Counted from the stretch's first letter, positions 43,831-55,500 are shown. The stretch: 64,000 nt of DNA from Gymnothorax reevesii (GCA_029721435.1 CM056582.1:43420611-43484610); one strand, 5' to 3'. A program made the numbers and translations. Notes: a model not told the origin generated them from the letters alone.

Positions 43831-45315
43831 TTAACAAATAAAACTTACTCCCAAGCTTCTTTTGTGGCATTTCTCTTCTGGTGAAAAAGGCCATCATGCT
43901 GCGCTCTTAATTTAATAAACTCCTTTTTTTTAATCTGCAGACCCTGTAACAAATAAACATCGACCATATGAAACACAGGCGACAAAACATCTACATTTGA
44001 TTGCGTGACAAAAGCGTTCACATTCAAAACATGAATTGCCAAATTACTTTGTCGAGAATTGGACCCGGACCAACGATGCCAAATATTAGCAACTTAACCA
44101 TTACACTATGTGACATTGTTTAATTTTATTTGTTTCAAATTATAACTATGTTGTTGTACATGAAAATACATCACATTTATATGTGGTAAACAAGAAAACA
44201 AGGACTACATTTTTAACTTGCGCATGGGGGCTAGCCTATTCAATTCAAAAGCCTAATCAGTAGGCTAATTAGAGGAGCAAAGCACACAAGTGTACAAACA
44301 GTTACTCAGAACTCACATTTCTAAGCACTGTCCTCCATGACGAGCAGTATTTTGTAGTGCACACCCTTGACAATTCAGCATTGGTGCTGACTCGAAGCTG
44401 AAGGGTTTTATAACCCACTTCCACTTGGGTTAATTGCTTACGGGTGGCACTTAATTTGACTCACCCTTCACGAGAACGCACAAACGAAGGGGAAGTGTGC
44501 AGGGGGAGGGGCTAGGGGCTCATTTGGAAAGGGCGATCGTGTAGGTAGGAGACAGAGAGGAGCAGATGAAGCAATGACAGGTGCTTCGCCGGGTGTATGT
44601 GATTGCTTGTTTGCTTGTTTCTAGTTATTCCAGCTGAGGCGTGGATAAAGGAATTCTTGAGTAGGCAGTTGAAGGCTGCCTGGCACTCGAACAAACTTTT
44701 TTTTTCTTGAGTCTCCTCGTTTCATCTGCGCTACAGAATGGCGCCCGAACATGCTTCAAAGAGGATTTATAAGCAACTGGTTGCTGAGACAGACTCTCAG
44801 AGGCAGAGGTCACTGATATATTACCCCCTTGGTTTCCAGATCAAGGAGGTCTGGAGGAAGCTTTGGATTTGGAAGACTGTGAGGATGAGTGAGGAAGGTT
44901 TTCAGGGTTTTGATACTGAGGACATGAACCAGGTGGGTGTTGACCTTTAGAGCACCAACACATATCAAGAGGCTTCTCTGGGGATTTAGCCGTTGCGAGG
45001 GACTTATATAAGCAGATGAGCAAAGTAAACCTCAGCATGTACACAGTATCATAAAATCAGCATGTCTGAATGTTAATAAATATTTATCCCCCCCCCTTTA
45101 TGAATATAACCCCTATTATAAGGGTGTTATCAGTTCAAAGGATAAGCCTGATTGCAAAATAAACGACAAAGTAGTCTTCTGATGCCATGGGGATTAGCTG
45201 GTTCAGGGACACAAGACAACGGAGTGAGACCTGAATTCATGCGACACGCTAGAATACTGGTGACAAGTCTTTTGGATTATGTGCATGATTAAGACTTAAT
45301 TTGTTCGGTCGACAA
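43831..45315. other. No recognised gene
   Basis: Includes a 70-codon plus frame at 44738-44950 (MAPEHASKRIYKQLVAETDS at its start) with no match I can name and no repeat partner in the window. A C-run lies at 45090-45097. No terminal repeats were found. Confidence 0.4.
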
Positions 45316-46871
45316 CAGTGGGGGAAATAAGTATTTGACCCCTCGCTGATTTTGCAGGTTTGCCCACTTACAAAGAATGCAATGATCTATAATTTTAATC
45401 GTATATACATTCTAACAGTGAGAGACAGAATCACAAAGAAAATTCCAGAAAATCACATCATATGAATTTATAAAAATTGATAACCATCTGATGAGGAAAA
45501 ATAAGTATTTGACCCCCTACCAAACAGCAAGTATTCTGAGTCCCAGAAGCCAGTTAGTCTTTCTTTAAGACACACCCCCAATCCCAACTAATTATTTACA
45601 TCAAATACACCTGCCTCACCTCATTACCTGTATAAAAGACACTTGTACACTCCCAAACAACCAGATTCCAACATCTCTACCATGGGCAAGACCAAAGAGC
45701 TGTCTAAGGACATCAGGGACAAGATTGTAAACCTACACAAGGCTGGGATGGGCTACAAGAGAATCGGAAAGCAACTTTGAGCGCAAAAATCAACTGTCGG
45801 TGCAGTTATCAGGAAATGAAAGAAGTACCACACTGGCGCCAACCTATCTCTGTCTGGGCCTCCATGCAAGGTCTCGCCTCGTGAGATGTCCCTGATCATG
45901 CGAAAGGTGAGGAATCACAAGGGGGAACTGGTTAATGAACTGAAGGCAGCTGGGACCACAGTTACAAAAGAAACAGTTGGTAACACACTACGCGGTCATG
46001 GATTGAAATCCTGCAGCGCACGCAAGGTCCTCCTGCTCAAGAAGGCACATGTACAGGCCCGCCTGAAGTTTGCCATTGACCACCTGGATGACTGAGAAGA
46101 GGCCTGGAAGAAGGTGATGTGGTCAGATGAGATCAAAATAGAACTTTTTAGGCTCAACTCGACTCGCTCTGTTTGGAGGGCAAAGAACACAGAGTACAAC
46201 CCAAAGAACACCATCCCCGCCGTCAAGCACAGTGGTGCTTTTCAGCCAAGGGGACGGCACAACTCCATTGCATGGAGGGGAGGATGGACGGGGCCATATA
46301 CCGTGGAATTCTGGACCAACAGCTCCTTCCCTCAGTGAGAGAGCTGAACATGGGTTGAGGATGGGTATTTCAGCACGACAACTACCCTAAGCACACCGCC
46401 AAAGCAACAAAAGAGTGGCTGAGGAAGAAGTACATCAAGGGTCTGGAGTGGCTTAGCCAGTCTCCAGACCTGAATCTTACTGAAATTCTTTGGAGGGATT
46501 GCAAGGTGACAGCCTCGGGACCTGAATGATTTGGAGGCTGTCTGCAGGGAGGAGTGGGCCAACATCCCTGCCAAAATGTGCACAAACCTTGTCAACAACT
46601 ATAAAAATTGTTTGACATCTGTGCTGGCCAATAATTGCTTTTCTACAAAATATGAACATGCTGTTTGTCTCGGTGGTCAAATACTTATTCTTGACCCAAA
46701 ATATGCAAAAAAATTCCTAAAAGGCATACAATGTCTTAATCCATTTTTTTGTGATATTCTGTCACTCACTGTTAACACAAACCTATCGTTAAAATTATAG
46801 ACCGTTGCACTTTTTGTTAGTGGGCAAACTGGCAAAATCAGCAAGGGGTTAAATACTTATTTCCCCCACTG
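45316..46871 (+). mobile_element. Tc1-type transposon, second family
   Basis: 1,556 bp. The left end CAGTGGGGGAAATAAGTATT, then TTGACCCC, is the inverted copy of the right end AATACTTATTTCCCCCACTG. AATAAGTATTTGACCCCC recurs internally at 45499-45518, the spacing expected of doubled transposase-binding repeats. TA follows at 46872-46873; at the left the bases are AA, so one TA copy has mutated. It belongs to a Tc1 group common in fish. Confidence 0.92.
45682..46650 (+). pseudogene. Tc1-type transposase, second family, several stops
   Basis: [20 protein letters not shown] at 45682, then [12 protein letters not shown] and a stop at 45778-45780. Further on are REMSLIMRKVRNHKGELVN, a linker, VMWSDEIKIELF (first Asp), then [15 protein letters not shown] and [15 protein letters not shown] segments in shifted frames and [16 protein letters not shown] near the C-terminus. 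Multiple stops and frameshifts make it inactive. Confidence 0.88.
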
Positions 46872-47148
46872 TAAGTTCAATATGTTTTTGTTCAGAGAAC
46901 AGGAGTAGGTTGCATATAATCCCATTCCTGAAGCGTCACCTAAATTGGCAAATGATCTTAAGCAGGAGGATTATACCCAGTATATGGAAAAAAAAAAACT
47001 AACAATGACAACAAGAACAATTTCACTTTAAGGAACTGAGAATTTAAAATACGTCTGTACAAGCATTTATATAATCCGTCATCCATATTCAGTAATCATA
47101 CACAAAAGAATATCCGCGTCCATAATCTAAAAGCTCACTTCACACCTA
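46872..47148. other. Spacer between two Tc1 elements
   Basis: No coding signal and no repeat match. Confidence 0.5.
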
Positions 47149-48486
47149 AAGTGCCATGAAAAGTATTTGCCCCCTTCCTAGTTTTTTACTCTTTTGCATA
47201 TTTTTCACACTTAAATGTTTTAGATCATCAAACAAATTTTAATAGAAGAAAAAGATAACCCGAGTAAATACAAAATGCAGTTTTTAAATGATGATTTTAT
47301 TTATTTGGGGGGAAAAGCGATCCAAACCAACCAGGCCCCATGTGAAAAAGTAATTTTCTACCCCCCCCCCTTGTGAAATCATGAATTAACTGTGATTAAC
47401 CACATTTTTTTTGTCCAGTTTCAAAAGCCACACATGGCCAGATTACTACCAGACCTGTTGAATCAAGAAATCACTTCAATGGAACCTGTCTGACAAAGTA
47501 GAGTAGGCTAAAAGATCTCAAAAAGCTACTTGTCATGCCGTGAACTAAAGACATTCAAGAACAGATGATAAAGAAAGAAATTGACATCTATCAGTCTGGA
47601 AAGGGTTGCAAAGCCATTTCTAAGGCTTTGGGACTCCGGCGAATCAACTACTCATCCAGGAGGTCACAAAAAACTTATAACAACATCTGAAGAACTGCAG
47701 GCCTGACTTGCCTCAGTTAAAGTCATTATTCATGATTCAACAATAAGACAGAGACTGAACAAAAAAGGCATCCATGGGAGAGTTCCAAGGTGAAAACCAC
47801 TGCTGACCAAAAAGAACATGAAGGCTCCTCTCACACTTGCCAAAATACATGTTGATGATCCCCAAGACTTTTACGAAAATATTCTGTGGACTGACGAGAC
47901 ATAAGTTGAACATTTGGAAGGTGTGCGTCCCATTACATCAGGCGTAACACTAACACAGGACCTGGACAACATATCATAATTTATGGAACTATGAATTCTG
48001 CTCTCTACCAGATAATGGTAAAGGAAAATGTCCAACCCTCAGATTGTGATCTTGAGGTCAAGCGAACTTGGATTATGCAGCAGGACAATGATCTGAAACA
48101 CACCAGCAAGTCCACTTCTGAATGGCTTAAAAAGTAGACTTGTCAATGTCTGGGCTTAATTCGTATTGAGATGCAGTGGCATGACCTTAAACAGGCTGCT
48201 CATGCTTAAAACTCCTCCGATGTGGCTGAATTAAAATAATTCTGCAAAGAAGGTGGCACAACCAGTTCTTAGGATTTAGGAGGCAATTACTTTTTCACAT
48301 AGGGCCAGGTTTGGATAGATTTTTACCCTTAATAAATGAATTCATCATTTAAAAACTGCATTTTGTATTTACTTGGTTTATCTTTGTCTATTATTAAAAA
48401 TTGTTTGATGATCTGAAACATAAGCGTGACAAATATACAAAAAAAGAGGAAATCAGGAAGGGGGCAAATACTTTTTCACAGCACTG
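47149..48486 (+). mobile_element. Tc1-type transposon, third family, heavily decayed
   Basis: Inverted ends: AAGTGCCATGAAAAGTATTT on the left, and AAATACTTTTTCACAGCACT then G on the right, each followed inward by GCCCCCTTC or its complement. Internal AGATCATCAAACAAATTT at the left is repeated inverted near 48400. TA lies at 47147-47148 and 48487-48488. 1,338 bp. Confidence 0.88.
47540..48300 (+). pseudogene. Tc1-type transposase remnant, third family
   Basis: Only fragments can be read: IKKEIDIYQSGKGCKAISKA (helix-turn-helix), WTDET-like ILWTDET near 47885-47900 (first catalytic Asp region), and QQDNDLKHTSKS near 48080-48115 (second Asp). Many stops and indels. The oldest Tc1 gene in the window by decay. 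Confidence 0.7.
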
Positions 48487-48659
48487 TAGATGAACGCGTC
48501 AGGCCTTGGGTAGGCATCAGAGAATGAACGCATTGGGAAATGAACGCATCAGAAAATGAACGGAAGGGTGTTCATCACTGAATGCAGTGACCAGGTTTCT
48601 CTTCTCTTAGGTAAGAGAAAATTTTACTCTTACCAAGATAAAAGAAAACAGAAAACTTA
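48487..48659. other. Spacer between Tc1 elements
   Basis: Contains repeats of GAACGCATC/GAACGCGTC words at 48491-48560. No gene. Confidence 0.4.
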
Positions 48660-50287
48660 CACTCAACAAAAATATAAACGCAACACTTTTGTTTTTGCTC
48701 CCATTTGTCATGAGATGGACTCAGAGATCTAAAATTAATTCCAGATACACAATATTACCATTTCTCTCAAACATTGTTCACAAATGTTGTCTAAATGTGT
48801 GATAGTGAGCACTTTTGCTTTGCTGAGACAATCCATCCCACCTCACAGGTGTGCCACATCAAGATGCTCATCAGACACCATGATTAGAGCACAGGTGTAC
48901 CTTATACTGCCCACAATAAAAGGCCACCCTGAAATGTGCAGTTTTGTCTCACAGCAAAATGCCACAGATGGCGCAAGCATTGAGGGAGCGTGCAATTGGC
49001 ATGCTGACAGCAGGAATGTCAACCAGATCTGTTGCTCGGGCATTGCATGTTCATTTCTCCACCATAAGCCTTCTCCAAAGGCGTTTCAGAGAATATGGCA
49101 GTACATCCAACTGGCCTCACAACCGCAGACCACGTGTAACCACACCAGTCCAGGACCTCCACATCCAGCAGGTTCACCTCCAAGATCGTCTGAGACCAGC
49201 TACTCAGACAGCTGCTGAAACAATTGGTTTGCATAACCAAAGAATTTCTGCACAAACTGTCAGAAACCGTCTCAGGGAAGCTCAACTGCATGCTCGTTGT
49301 CCTCAACGGGGTCTTAACCTGACTCCATATCGTCGCTGTAACAGACTTGAGTGGGCAAATGCTCACATTCGATGGCGTTTGGCACGTTGGAGAGGTGTTC
49401 TTTTCAGGGATGAATCTCGGTTTACATTGTTCAGGGCAGATGGCAGACAGCGTGTGTGGCGTCGTGTGGGTGAGTGCTTTGCTGATGTCAATGTTGTGGA
49501 TCGAGTGGCCCATGGTAGTGGTGGGGTGATGGTATAGGCAGGCATCTGTTATGGACGAAGAACACAGGTGCATTTTATTGATGGCATTTTGAATGCACAG
49601 AGATACCGTGATGAGATCCTGAGGCCCATTGTTGTGCCATACATCCATGAACATCACCTCATGCTTCAGCAAGATAATGCATGGCCCCATGTTGCAAGGA
49701 TCTGTACACAATTCTTGGAAGCTGAAAATGTCCTAGTTTTTGCATGGCCAGCATACTCACCGGACATGTCACCCATTGAGCATGTTTGGGATGTGCTTGA
49801 CCGGCGTATACGACAGCGCGTATCAGTTCCCACTAATATCCAGCAACTTCGCACAGCCATTGAAGAGGAGTGGACCAACATTCCACAGGCCACAATTGAC
49901 AATCTGATAAACTCTATGCGAAGATTTGTTGCACTGCACGAGGCAAATGGTGGTCACACCAGATACTGACTGGTTCTGAGTCCCCAGACCCCCAATAAAG
50001 CAAAAACTGCACATTTCAGGGTGGCCTTATATTGTGGATAGTCTAAGGTACACCTGCGCACTAATCATGGTGTCAGATGAGCATCTTGATGTGGCACACC
50101 TGTGAGGTGGGATGGATTGTCTCAGCAAAGCAAAAGTGCTCACTATCACACATTTAGACAGATTTGTGAACAATGTTTCAGAGAAATGGTAATATTGTGT
50201 ATCTGGAATGAATTTCAGATCTTAGAGTCCATCTCATGACAAATGGGAGCAAAAACAAAAGTGCTGCGTTTATATTTTTGTTGAGTG
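48660..50287 (+). mobile_element. Tc1-type transposon, fourth family, long terminal repeats
   Basis: 1,628 bp flanked by TA at 48658-48659 and 50288-50289. Terminal inverted repeats start CACTCAACAAAAATATAAAC and extend about 290 bp on each side (to about 48953 and from about 50006), including CATCAAGATGCTCATC and CAGTTTTG near the inner ends. One transposase gene fills the middle. Confidence 0.95.
48959..49969 (+). pseudogene. Tc1-type transposase, fourth family, one nonsense codon
   Basis: 337 codons from ATG 48959 (MPQMAQALRERAIGMLTAGM) to the stop at 49967-49969. Helix-turn-helix around STRSVARALHVHFSTIS, hook RRPRVTTPVQD. Catalytic residues are present: FRDESRF, LQQDNAWPH and SPIEHVW, spaced DD34E. 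The single lesion I see is TAG at 49535-49537 in GVMV-stop-AGI, where Trp (TGG) is expected. The frame is unshifted on both sides. It ends NGGHTRY. Confidence 0.93.
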
Positions 50288-50467
50288 TACTTTTGGTCAA
50301 AACTTTAACCAGAGGCGACTTTTGTCGCAAAATGACTCTGACCGTACTGCATCACAGTGAGTGATAAAGGGTCTTTAAAGGTAGATGGTCAATGGCTCTA
50401 CAATCATTGCTGTGCCTAGCTAGCTAATATCATAGTGAACTTTGTTGAGTTATTTAAACTCTTACTA

Positions 50468-51661
50468 GAAAACCCAAAACCAGTGAAGTTGGCACGTTAT
50501 GTAAATCGTAGATAAAAACAGAATACAATGATTTGCAAATCCTTTTCAACTTATATTCAATTGAATACACTGCAAAGACAAGATGTTTAATGTTCAAACT
50601 GAGAAACTTTATATTTTTTTGCAAATAATCATTAACTTAGAATTTAAAGGCAGCAACACATTGCAAAAAAGTTGGCACAGGGGCCTTTTCACCACTGTGT
50701 TACATCGCCTGACCTTTTAAAGACACTCAGTAAACGTTTGGGAACTGTGGAGACCAATTTCTGAAGCTTTTCAGGTGGAACTCTTTCCCATTCTTGCTTG
50801 ATGTACAGCTTAAGTTGTTCAACAGTCCTGGGTCTCCGTTGTCGTATTTTACGCTTCATAATGCGCCACACATTTTCAATGGGAGACAGGTCTGGACTTC
50901 AGGCAGGCGGTGTTTCTAGGTGCTGTTGATAAATGGCTTTCGCTTTGCATTGTAGAGTTTTAACTTGCACTTGCAGATGTAGCGACGAACTGTAGTTACT
51001 GACAGTGGTTTTCTGAAGTGTTCCTGAGCCCATGTGGTGATGTCCTTTACACACTGATGTCGGTTTTTGATGCAGTACCGCCTGAGGGATCGAAGGTCAC
51101 GGGCAGTCAATGTTGGTTTTCGGCCTTGTCGCTTACATGCAGTGATTTCTCCAGATTCTCTGAACCTTTTGAAGATTTTACGGACCGTAGATGATGAAAT
51201 CCCTACATTTCTTGCAATAGCTGGTTGAGGAATGTTGTTTTTAAACTGTTCGACAATCGGCTCACGCATTTGTTCACTAAGTGGTGACCCTCGCCCCATC
51301 CTTGTTTGTTAATGACTGAGAATTGAGGGAAGCTGCTTTTATACCCAATCATGGCACCCACCTGTTCCCAATTAGCCCGTTCACCAGTGGGATGTTCCAA
51401 ATAAGTGTTTGATGAGCATTCCTCAACTCTTTCAGTCTTTTTTGCCACTTGTGCCAGCTTTTTTGAAACATGTTGCAGGCATCAAATTCCAAATGAGCTA
51501 ATATTTGCAAAAAACTACCAAGTTTACCTGTTCGAACATAAAGTAACTTGTCTTTGCAGTGTATTCAATTGAATATAGGTTGAAAAGGATTTGCAAATCA
51601 TTGTATTCTGTTTTTATTTACGATATACACAACGTGCCAACTTCACTGGTTTTGGGTTTTG
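50468..51661 (-). mobile_element. Tc1 family copy C, internally deleted
   Basis: 1,194 bp, TA at 50466-50467 and 51662-51663, both terminal repeats present (AAAACCCAAAACCAGTGAAG). Compared with copy D, about 430 bp of the transposase gene are missing at about 50907, between CAGGCAGG and CGGTGTTTCT. It is a non-autonomous derivative. Confidence 0.93.
50689..51299 (-). pseudogene. Tc1 transposase copy C, catalytic core deleted
   Basis: The N-terminal part 51299-50916 is open (MGRGSPLSEQMREPIVEQFK, QPAIARNVGISSSTVRKIF, ITACKRQGRKP) and stops at FINST. The deletion removes both catalytic Asp residues and most of the core. The C-terminal part (50871-50689, [20 protein letters not shown], ending KRSGDVTQW) is in frame by itself. 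The DNA-binding domain is intact. Confidence 0.9.
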
Positions 51662-52122
51662 TAAAAAGGGATTGTGCCCTCTGGAGGCTTGGCTGCTGGC
51701 TTACATGTACTGTAACCAGTTATGTCGCATCAAATGCGAAGGTTACACTAGTGACAGTTTTAAAGTATCAAATGGGGTTAAGCAAGGGGGAGTGTTGTCC
51801 CCAATATTATTCGGTGCGTACTTCTTATAAACTTCTTATAAAGTTGGGATGTAAATCTACTGGTAGCTACATTGGAGATACTTTTGTTGGCTCTTTTGCA
51901 TACACTGATGATACCTTTTTATTGGCGCCTGCGCGTTGCGCGCTTAAAGCTATGTTACATACTGCAGAGGAATTTTCCAGAGAATATAATATAAAATTTA
52001 ATCTATCAAAAAGTGAATTACTTATGTATGATCCGTCAGACACCGCGCAGTCAACATACTGCATTAGTCATGGTAGTTGTAAAGTTCAAGCAAAGCCTTT
52101 TGCTTCACACCAGGGTAATATA
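51662..52122 (+). pseudogene. RT core of the second LINE
   Basis: Reads AWLLAYMYCNQLCRIK, SNGVKQGGVLSPILFGAYFL and a stop, then GSYIGDTFVGSFAYTDDTF, EEFSREYNIKFNLSKSELLM and ASHQGNI. These are RT domains B to E. It ends where copy D begins. Confidence 0.85.
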
Positions 52123-53647
52123 CAAAACCCAAAACCAGTGTTGGCACGTTATGTAAATCGTAGATAAAAACAGAATACAATGATTAGCAAATCCTTTTCA
52201 ACTTATATTCAATTGAATACACTGCAAAGACAAGATGTTTAATGTTCAAACTGAGAAACTTTATATTTTTTTGCAAATAATCATTAACTTAGAATTTAAA
52301 GGCAGCAACACATTGCAAAAAAGTTGGTACAGGGGCCTTTATACCACTGTGTTACATCGCCTTTCCTTTTAACGACACTCAGTAAACGTTTGGGAACTGT
52401 GGAGACCAATTTTTGAAGCTTTTCAGGTGGAACTCTCTCCCATTCTTGCTTGATGTACAGCTTAAGTTGTTCAACAGTTCGGGGTCTCCGTTGTCGTATT
52501 TTACGCTTCATAATGCGCCACACATTTTCAATGGGAGACAGGTCTGGACTACAGGCAGGCCAGTCTAGTACCCGCACTCTTTTACTACGGAGCCATGCTG
52601 TTGTCACACGTGCAGAATGTGGCTTGGCATTGTCTTGCTGAAATAAGCAGGGGCGTCCATGAAAAAGACATTGCTTTGATGGCAACATATGTTGCTCCAA
52701 AACCTGTACGTACCTTTCAGCATTAATGGTGCCTTCACATATGTGTAAGTTGCCCATGCCTTGGGCACTAATACACCCCCATACCATCACAGATGCTGGC
52801 TTTTGAACTTTGCGCCTATAACAGTCCGGATGGTTCTTTTCCTCTTTGGTCCGGAGGACACGACGTCCACAGTTTCCAAAAACAATTTGAAATGTGGACT
52901 CGTCACACCACAGAACACTTTTCCACTTTGCATCAGTCCGTCTTAGATGAGCTTGGGCCCAGCGAAGCCAGCGGCGTTTCTGGTTGCTGTTGATAAATGG
53001 CTTTCGCTTTGCATTGTAGAGTTTTAACTTGCACTGGCAGATGTAGCAACGAACTGTAGTTACTGACAGTGGTTTTCTGAAGTGTTCCTGAGCCCATGTG
53101 GTGATGTCCTTTACACACTGATGTCGGTTTTTGATGCAGTACCGCCTGAGGGATCGAAGGTCATGGGCATTCAATGTTAGTTTTCGGCCTTGTCGCTTCC
53201 GTGCAGTGATTTCTCCAGATTCTCTGAACCTTTTGACGATATTACGGAACGTAGATGATGAAATCCCTAAATTTCTTGCAATAGCTCATTGAGGAATGTT
53301 GTTTTTAAACTGTTCGACAATCGGCTCACGCATTTGTTCACTAAGTGGTGTTTGTGAATGACTGAGCATTTCAGGGAAGCTGCTTTTATACCCAATCATG
53401 GCACCCACCTGTTCCCAATTAGCCCGTTCACCTGTGGGATGTTCCAAATAAGTGTTTGATGAGCATTCCTCAACTCTCTCTGTCTTTTTCGCCACTTGTG
53501 CCAGCTTTTTTGAAACATGTTGCTGGCATCAAATTCCAAATGAGCTAATATTTTCAAAAAATAACTTATTAAAAATTAAGTTTATCTGTTCGAACATTAG
53601 ATAACTTGTCTTTGCAGTGTATTCAATTGAATATAGGTTGAAAAGGT
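52123..53647 (-). mobile_element. Tc1 family copy D, right end truncated
   Basis: TA at 52121-52122 followed by CAAAACCCAAAACCAGTG. The other end stops at about 53647, in TTGAATATAGGTTGAAAAGG, some 70 bp short of the terminal repeat; LINE sequence follows directly. The LINE is also missing DNA at that point, so one deletion probably removed both. Confidence 0.9.
52296..53495 (-). pseudogene. Tc1 transposase copy D
   Basis: The catalytic triad is kept ([22 protein letters not shown]) and the C-terminus runs [12 protein letters not shown] and a few residues beyond. Two lesions: an 18-bp deletion after CATTCACAAAC removes the start codon and following codons (SHSQT joins PLSEQ), and TGA replaces CGA (Arg) after NNIPQ near 53288. 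From there to 52296 the frame is open, about 330 codons. It is close in sequence to copy C at the ends. Confidence 0.92.
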
Positions 53648-54090
53648 TTATGCAGTTTGTGGAGTTTATAGCCAAAAGTGATGATAAGGTGGTTAACTTG
53701 TGTTTACAATTAGCTCCTCAGGGCAGTTCATCTATTTTTTGTCAGAATATGAATTTCATAAGACATTTCTATAAATTTGGTGATATTAGGTCAGCTGATG
53801 TAAATGTATTACTAGAGTGTTCAGATGAACACGTGTCGCCTGCGAAGCTTATGTGAAAGTGTGACTACCAACTGAAAGTGTGACGACCAGACAGACAAAC
53901 GCCGGACAAAGTGATCCCTATGTGCCGCTATGCTTCGCAGGCGACACAAAAAGAGTTGTTTTTAAAACCAGCTGATGCATATAAGAATAATGATGGAAAT
54001 AAATTGTCTGCAATTATGGACTTTCTCCAGTATCGAGATGGAGTTTTTCTCGGCTTTGATTGGAGTGTGATGTACTCAGACTTTTAGGAT
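53648..54090 (+). pseudogene. C-terminal region of the second LINE
   Basis: MQFVEFIAKSDDKVVNLCLQ, APQGSSSIFCQNMNFIRHFY and DVNVLLECSDEH up to a small MITE, then KELFLKPADAYKNNDGNKLS and FLQYRDGVFLGF, ending MYSDF. This is a plausible post-RT region of the same LINE. Confidence 0.65.
53833..53948. mobile_element. Small foldback MITE in the second LINE
   Basis: GTGTCGCCTGCGAAGC at the left and its exact complement GCTTCGCAGGCGACAC at the right. 116 bp, no coding capacity. A direct repeat CTGAAAGTGTGAC/ATGTGAAAGTGTGAC lies inside. Confidence 0.85.
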
Positions 54091-54715
54091 ATTATTGATT
54101 ATTTGTGCTGCTCACAATAAGTGGAAAATTGTGGTTTTATGTTATTTAGTGAAATGATGTTTTTAAAATTTGTATGTTTGGATGTAAATGTGTACCTTGT
54201 GTACAAATAATATATCTAAGCGTGTTGAGGGTGAAGATCTCTGTGTGTTCATGTGTTGATGTGTGGAGGAAGAAGCAGACTTCTAACTGCAAGAATAGAG
54301 AGAAAGTTAATGAAAATGCTGCTTTTCCTTTGAGCAACTTCAAGTTCTTTTATACGGCAATCATCTCCAAGTTGATATTAGCAGAGGCATAGCTCTGCTG
54401 CTTTCACTTCTCATCAGACAAAGTTCTTTCCTGTAGTGGCGGACTTTCGGCAGTCACAAAGGCCTTCAGAGACCTCGCCTTTCAATACTCAATAACCTGA
54501 ACCTCTCGCAGTTTAATTTTCCTGATTTGCAAGAGCTGCTGGGACTGATTGCTTGAAAGACAGTCAAATTTAATTTTGATAGCATTGTTTTGCAATACAC
54601 CTCAAAATTATAAGGCATTTTCTTCTGCACGTGGTGACTTAAAATATCAGTATGGCTTTCTAAATTCTGAGCTCATGTAGCTCGTGAAATGGCTCAGATT
54701 ATCGTAAATTAGTTT
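54091..54715. other. No recognised gene
   Basis: AT-rich; probably the 3' UTR of the second LINE at its start. No motif in the 72-codon plus frame at 54174-54392. Confidence 0.4.
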
Positions 54716-54919
54716 GTGAGGCTCATTAAGCAATAAGCCACAAGACTCCTTTTTACATTCTGAATATAGTCACAGTTAATGGGCATTGTTAGGCATGATT
54801 CAGAGCTGAGTGACAATTTTAAGGATGGTGAAAAGAAATGCTGTGAGGTCAGCGAAAGTTTGGGATTTTTTGCATTTATTTTGCCATCCTCACAATGCCA
54901 TATTGTTGAGATTTACGAA

Positions 54920-55500
54920 ATGAACCAATCACGAAAACCAGATAAATGCAAAAAGGAGGCTTTATTTCTAAAGGGGGAAACCCCCCAACAGAGCTGGCAA
55001 CAGTACAATGTCCGCAATCCAAAATCAAAGTCGAATGGGCGTAATCCAGAATCAAAACCAGGGCACCAATCATAAAATCCGTAGTCAGGCAAAAAGAGGT
55101 CGATAAACAAGAATGCGGTACAATACAGGGATTATGCAAAGCTCGTAGTCAGGCGGTCCAGTCAGAAAGATAAATCACTCAGAATCTAGGCGGAAACAAA
55201 CGTGGCACAGGAAACTAGGAAGAACGATCTGACAAAGGAAGTGCATGAACAGACATCTTAAATACACATCCGGGTGTCAGGGTGTTGGCCTGCAGGCCCT
55301 TCCCCCTGTTACATTCTTCGCCTCCACCTTAACGGGCAACAGGTGTGGCTCGTTAAGGTGGAGGTGAAGCTCTGTTATTTAAGGGCTAGCTGCACCTTAT
55401 TGTGGTGCAGCAGTATTCTTGTGTGGAGCCCCGAGATGTTATTGTGTGCTGCTGCTCCCCTCTGTGAAGTTATGTTTTAATTTAAATTAAAGATTTTTAC
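54920..55500. other. LTR-like DNA, first piece
   Basis: Contains a reversed AATAAAG polyadenylation-type signal near 54963, a purine-rich stretch with AATCC/AGTCAGGC words, and (55274-55500) CCTTCCCCCTGTTACATTC, GTTAAGGTGGAGG repeats and AATTAAAGATTTTTAC. No coding sequence. Classification as LTR is an impression. Confidence 0.35.

Larger units (their letters stand above)
50435..54090 (+). mobile_element. Second LINE fragment, interrupted by Tc1 copies C and D and a MITE
   Basis: RT and C-terminal pieces lie at about 50435-50467, 51662-52122 and 53648-53832/53949-54090. Across the copy C insertion the frame joins exactly (NFVELFKLLL to KKGLCPLEAW). Conserved RT text is SNGVKQGGVLSPILFGAY and SFAYTDDTFLLAP (YTDD in place of YADD). 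The clade is unclear; it differs from the LINE at 1-9310 and from L2. Confidence 0.85.

Noticed and set aside
44738..44950. Small host gene MAPEHASKRIYKQLV...
   Set aside because: No homologue recognised, no splice or poly(A) context, and size is near chance for the region.
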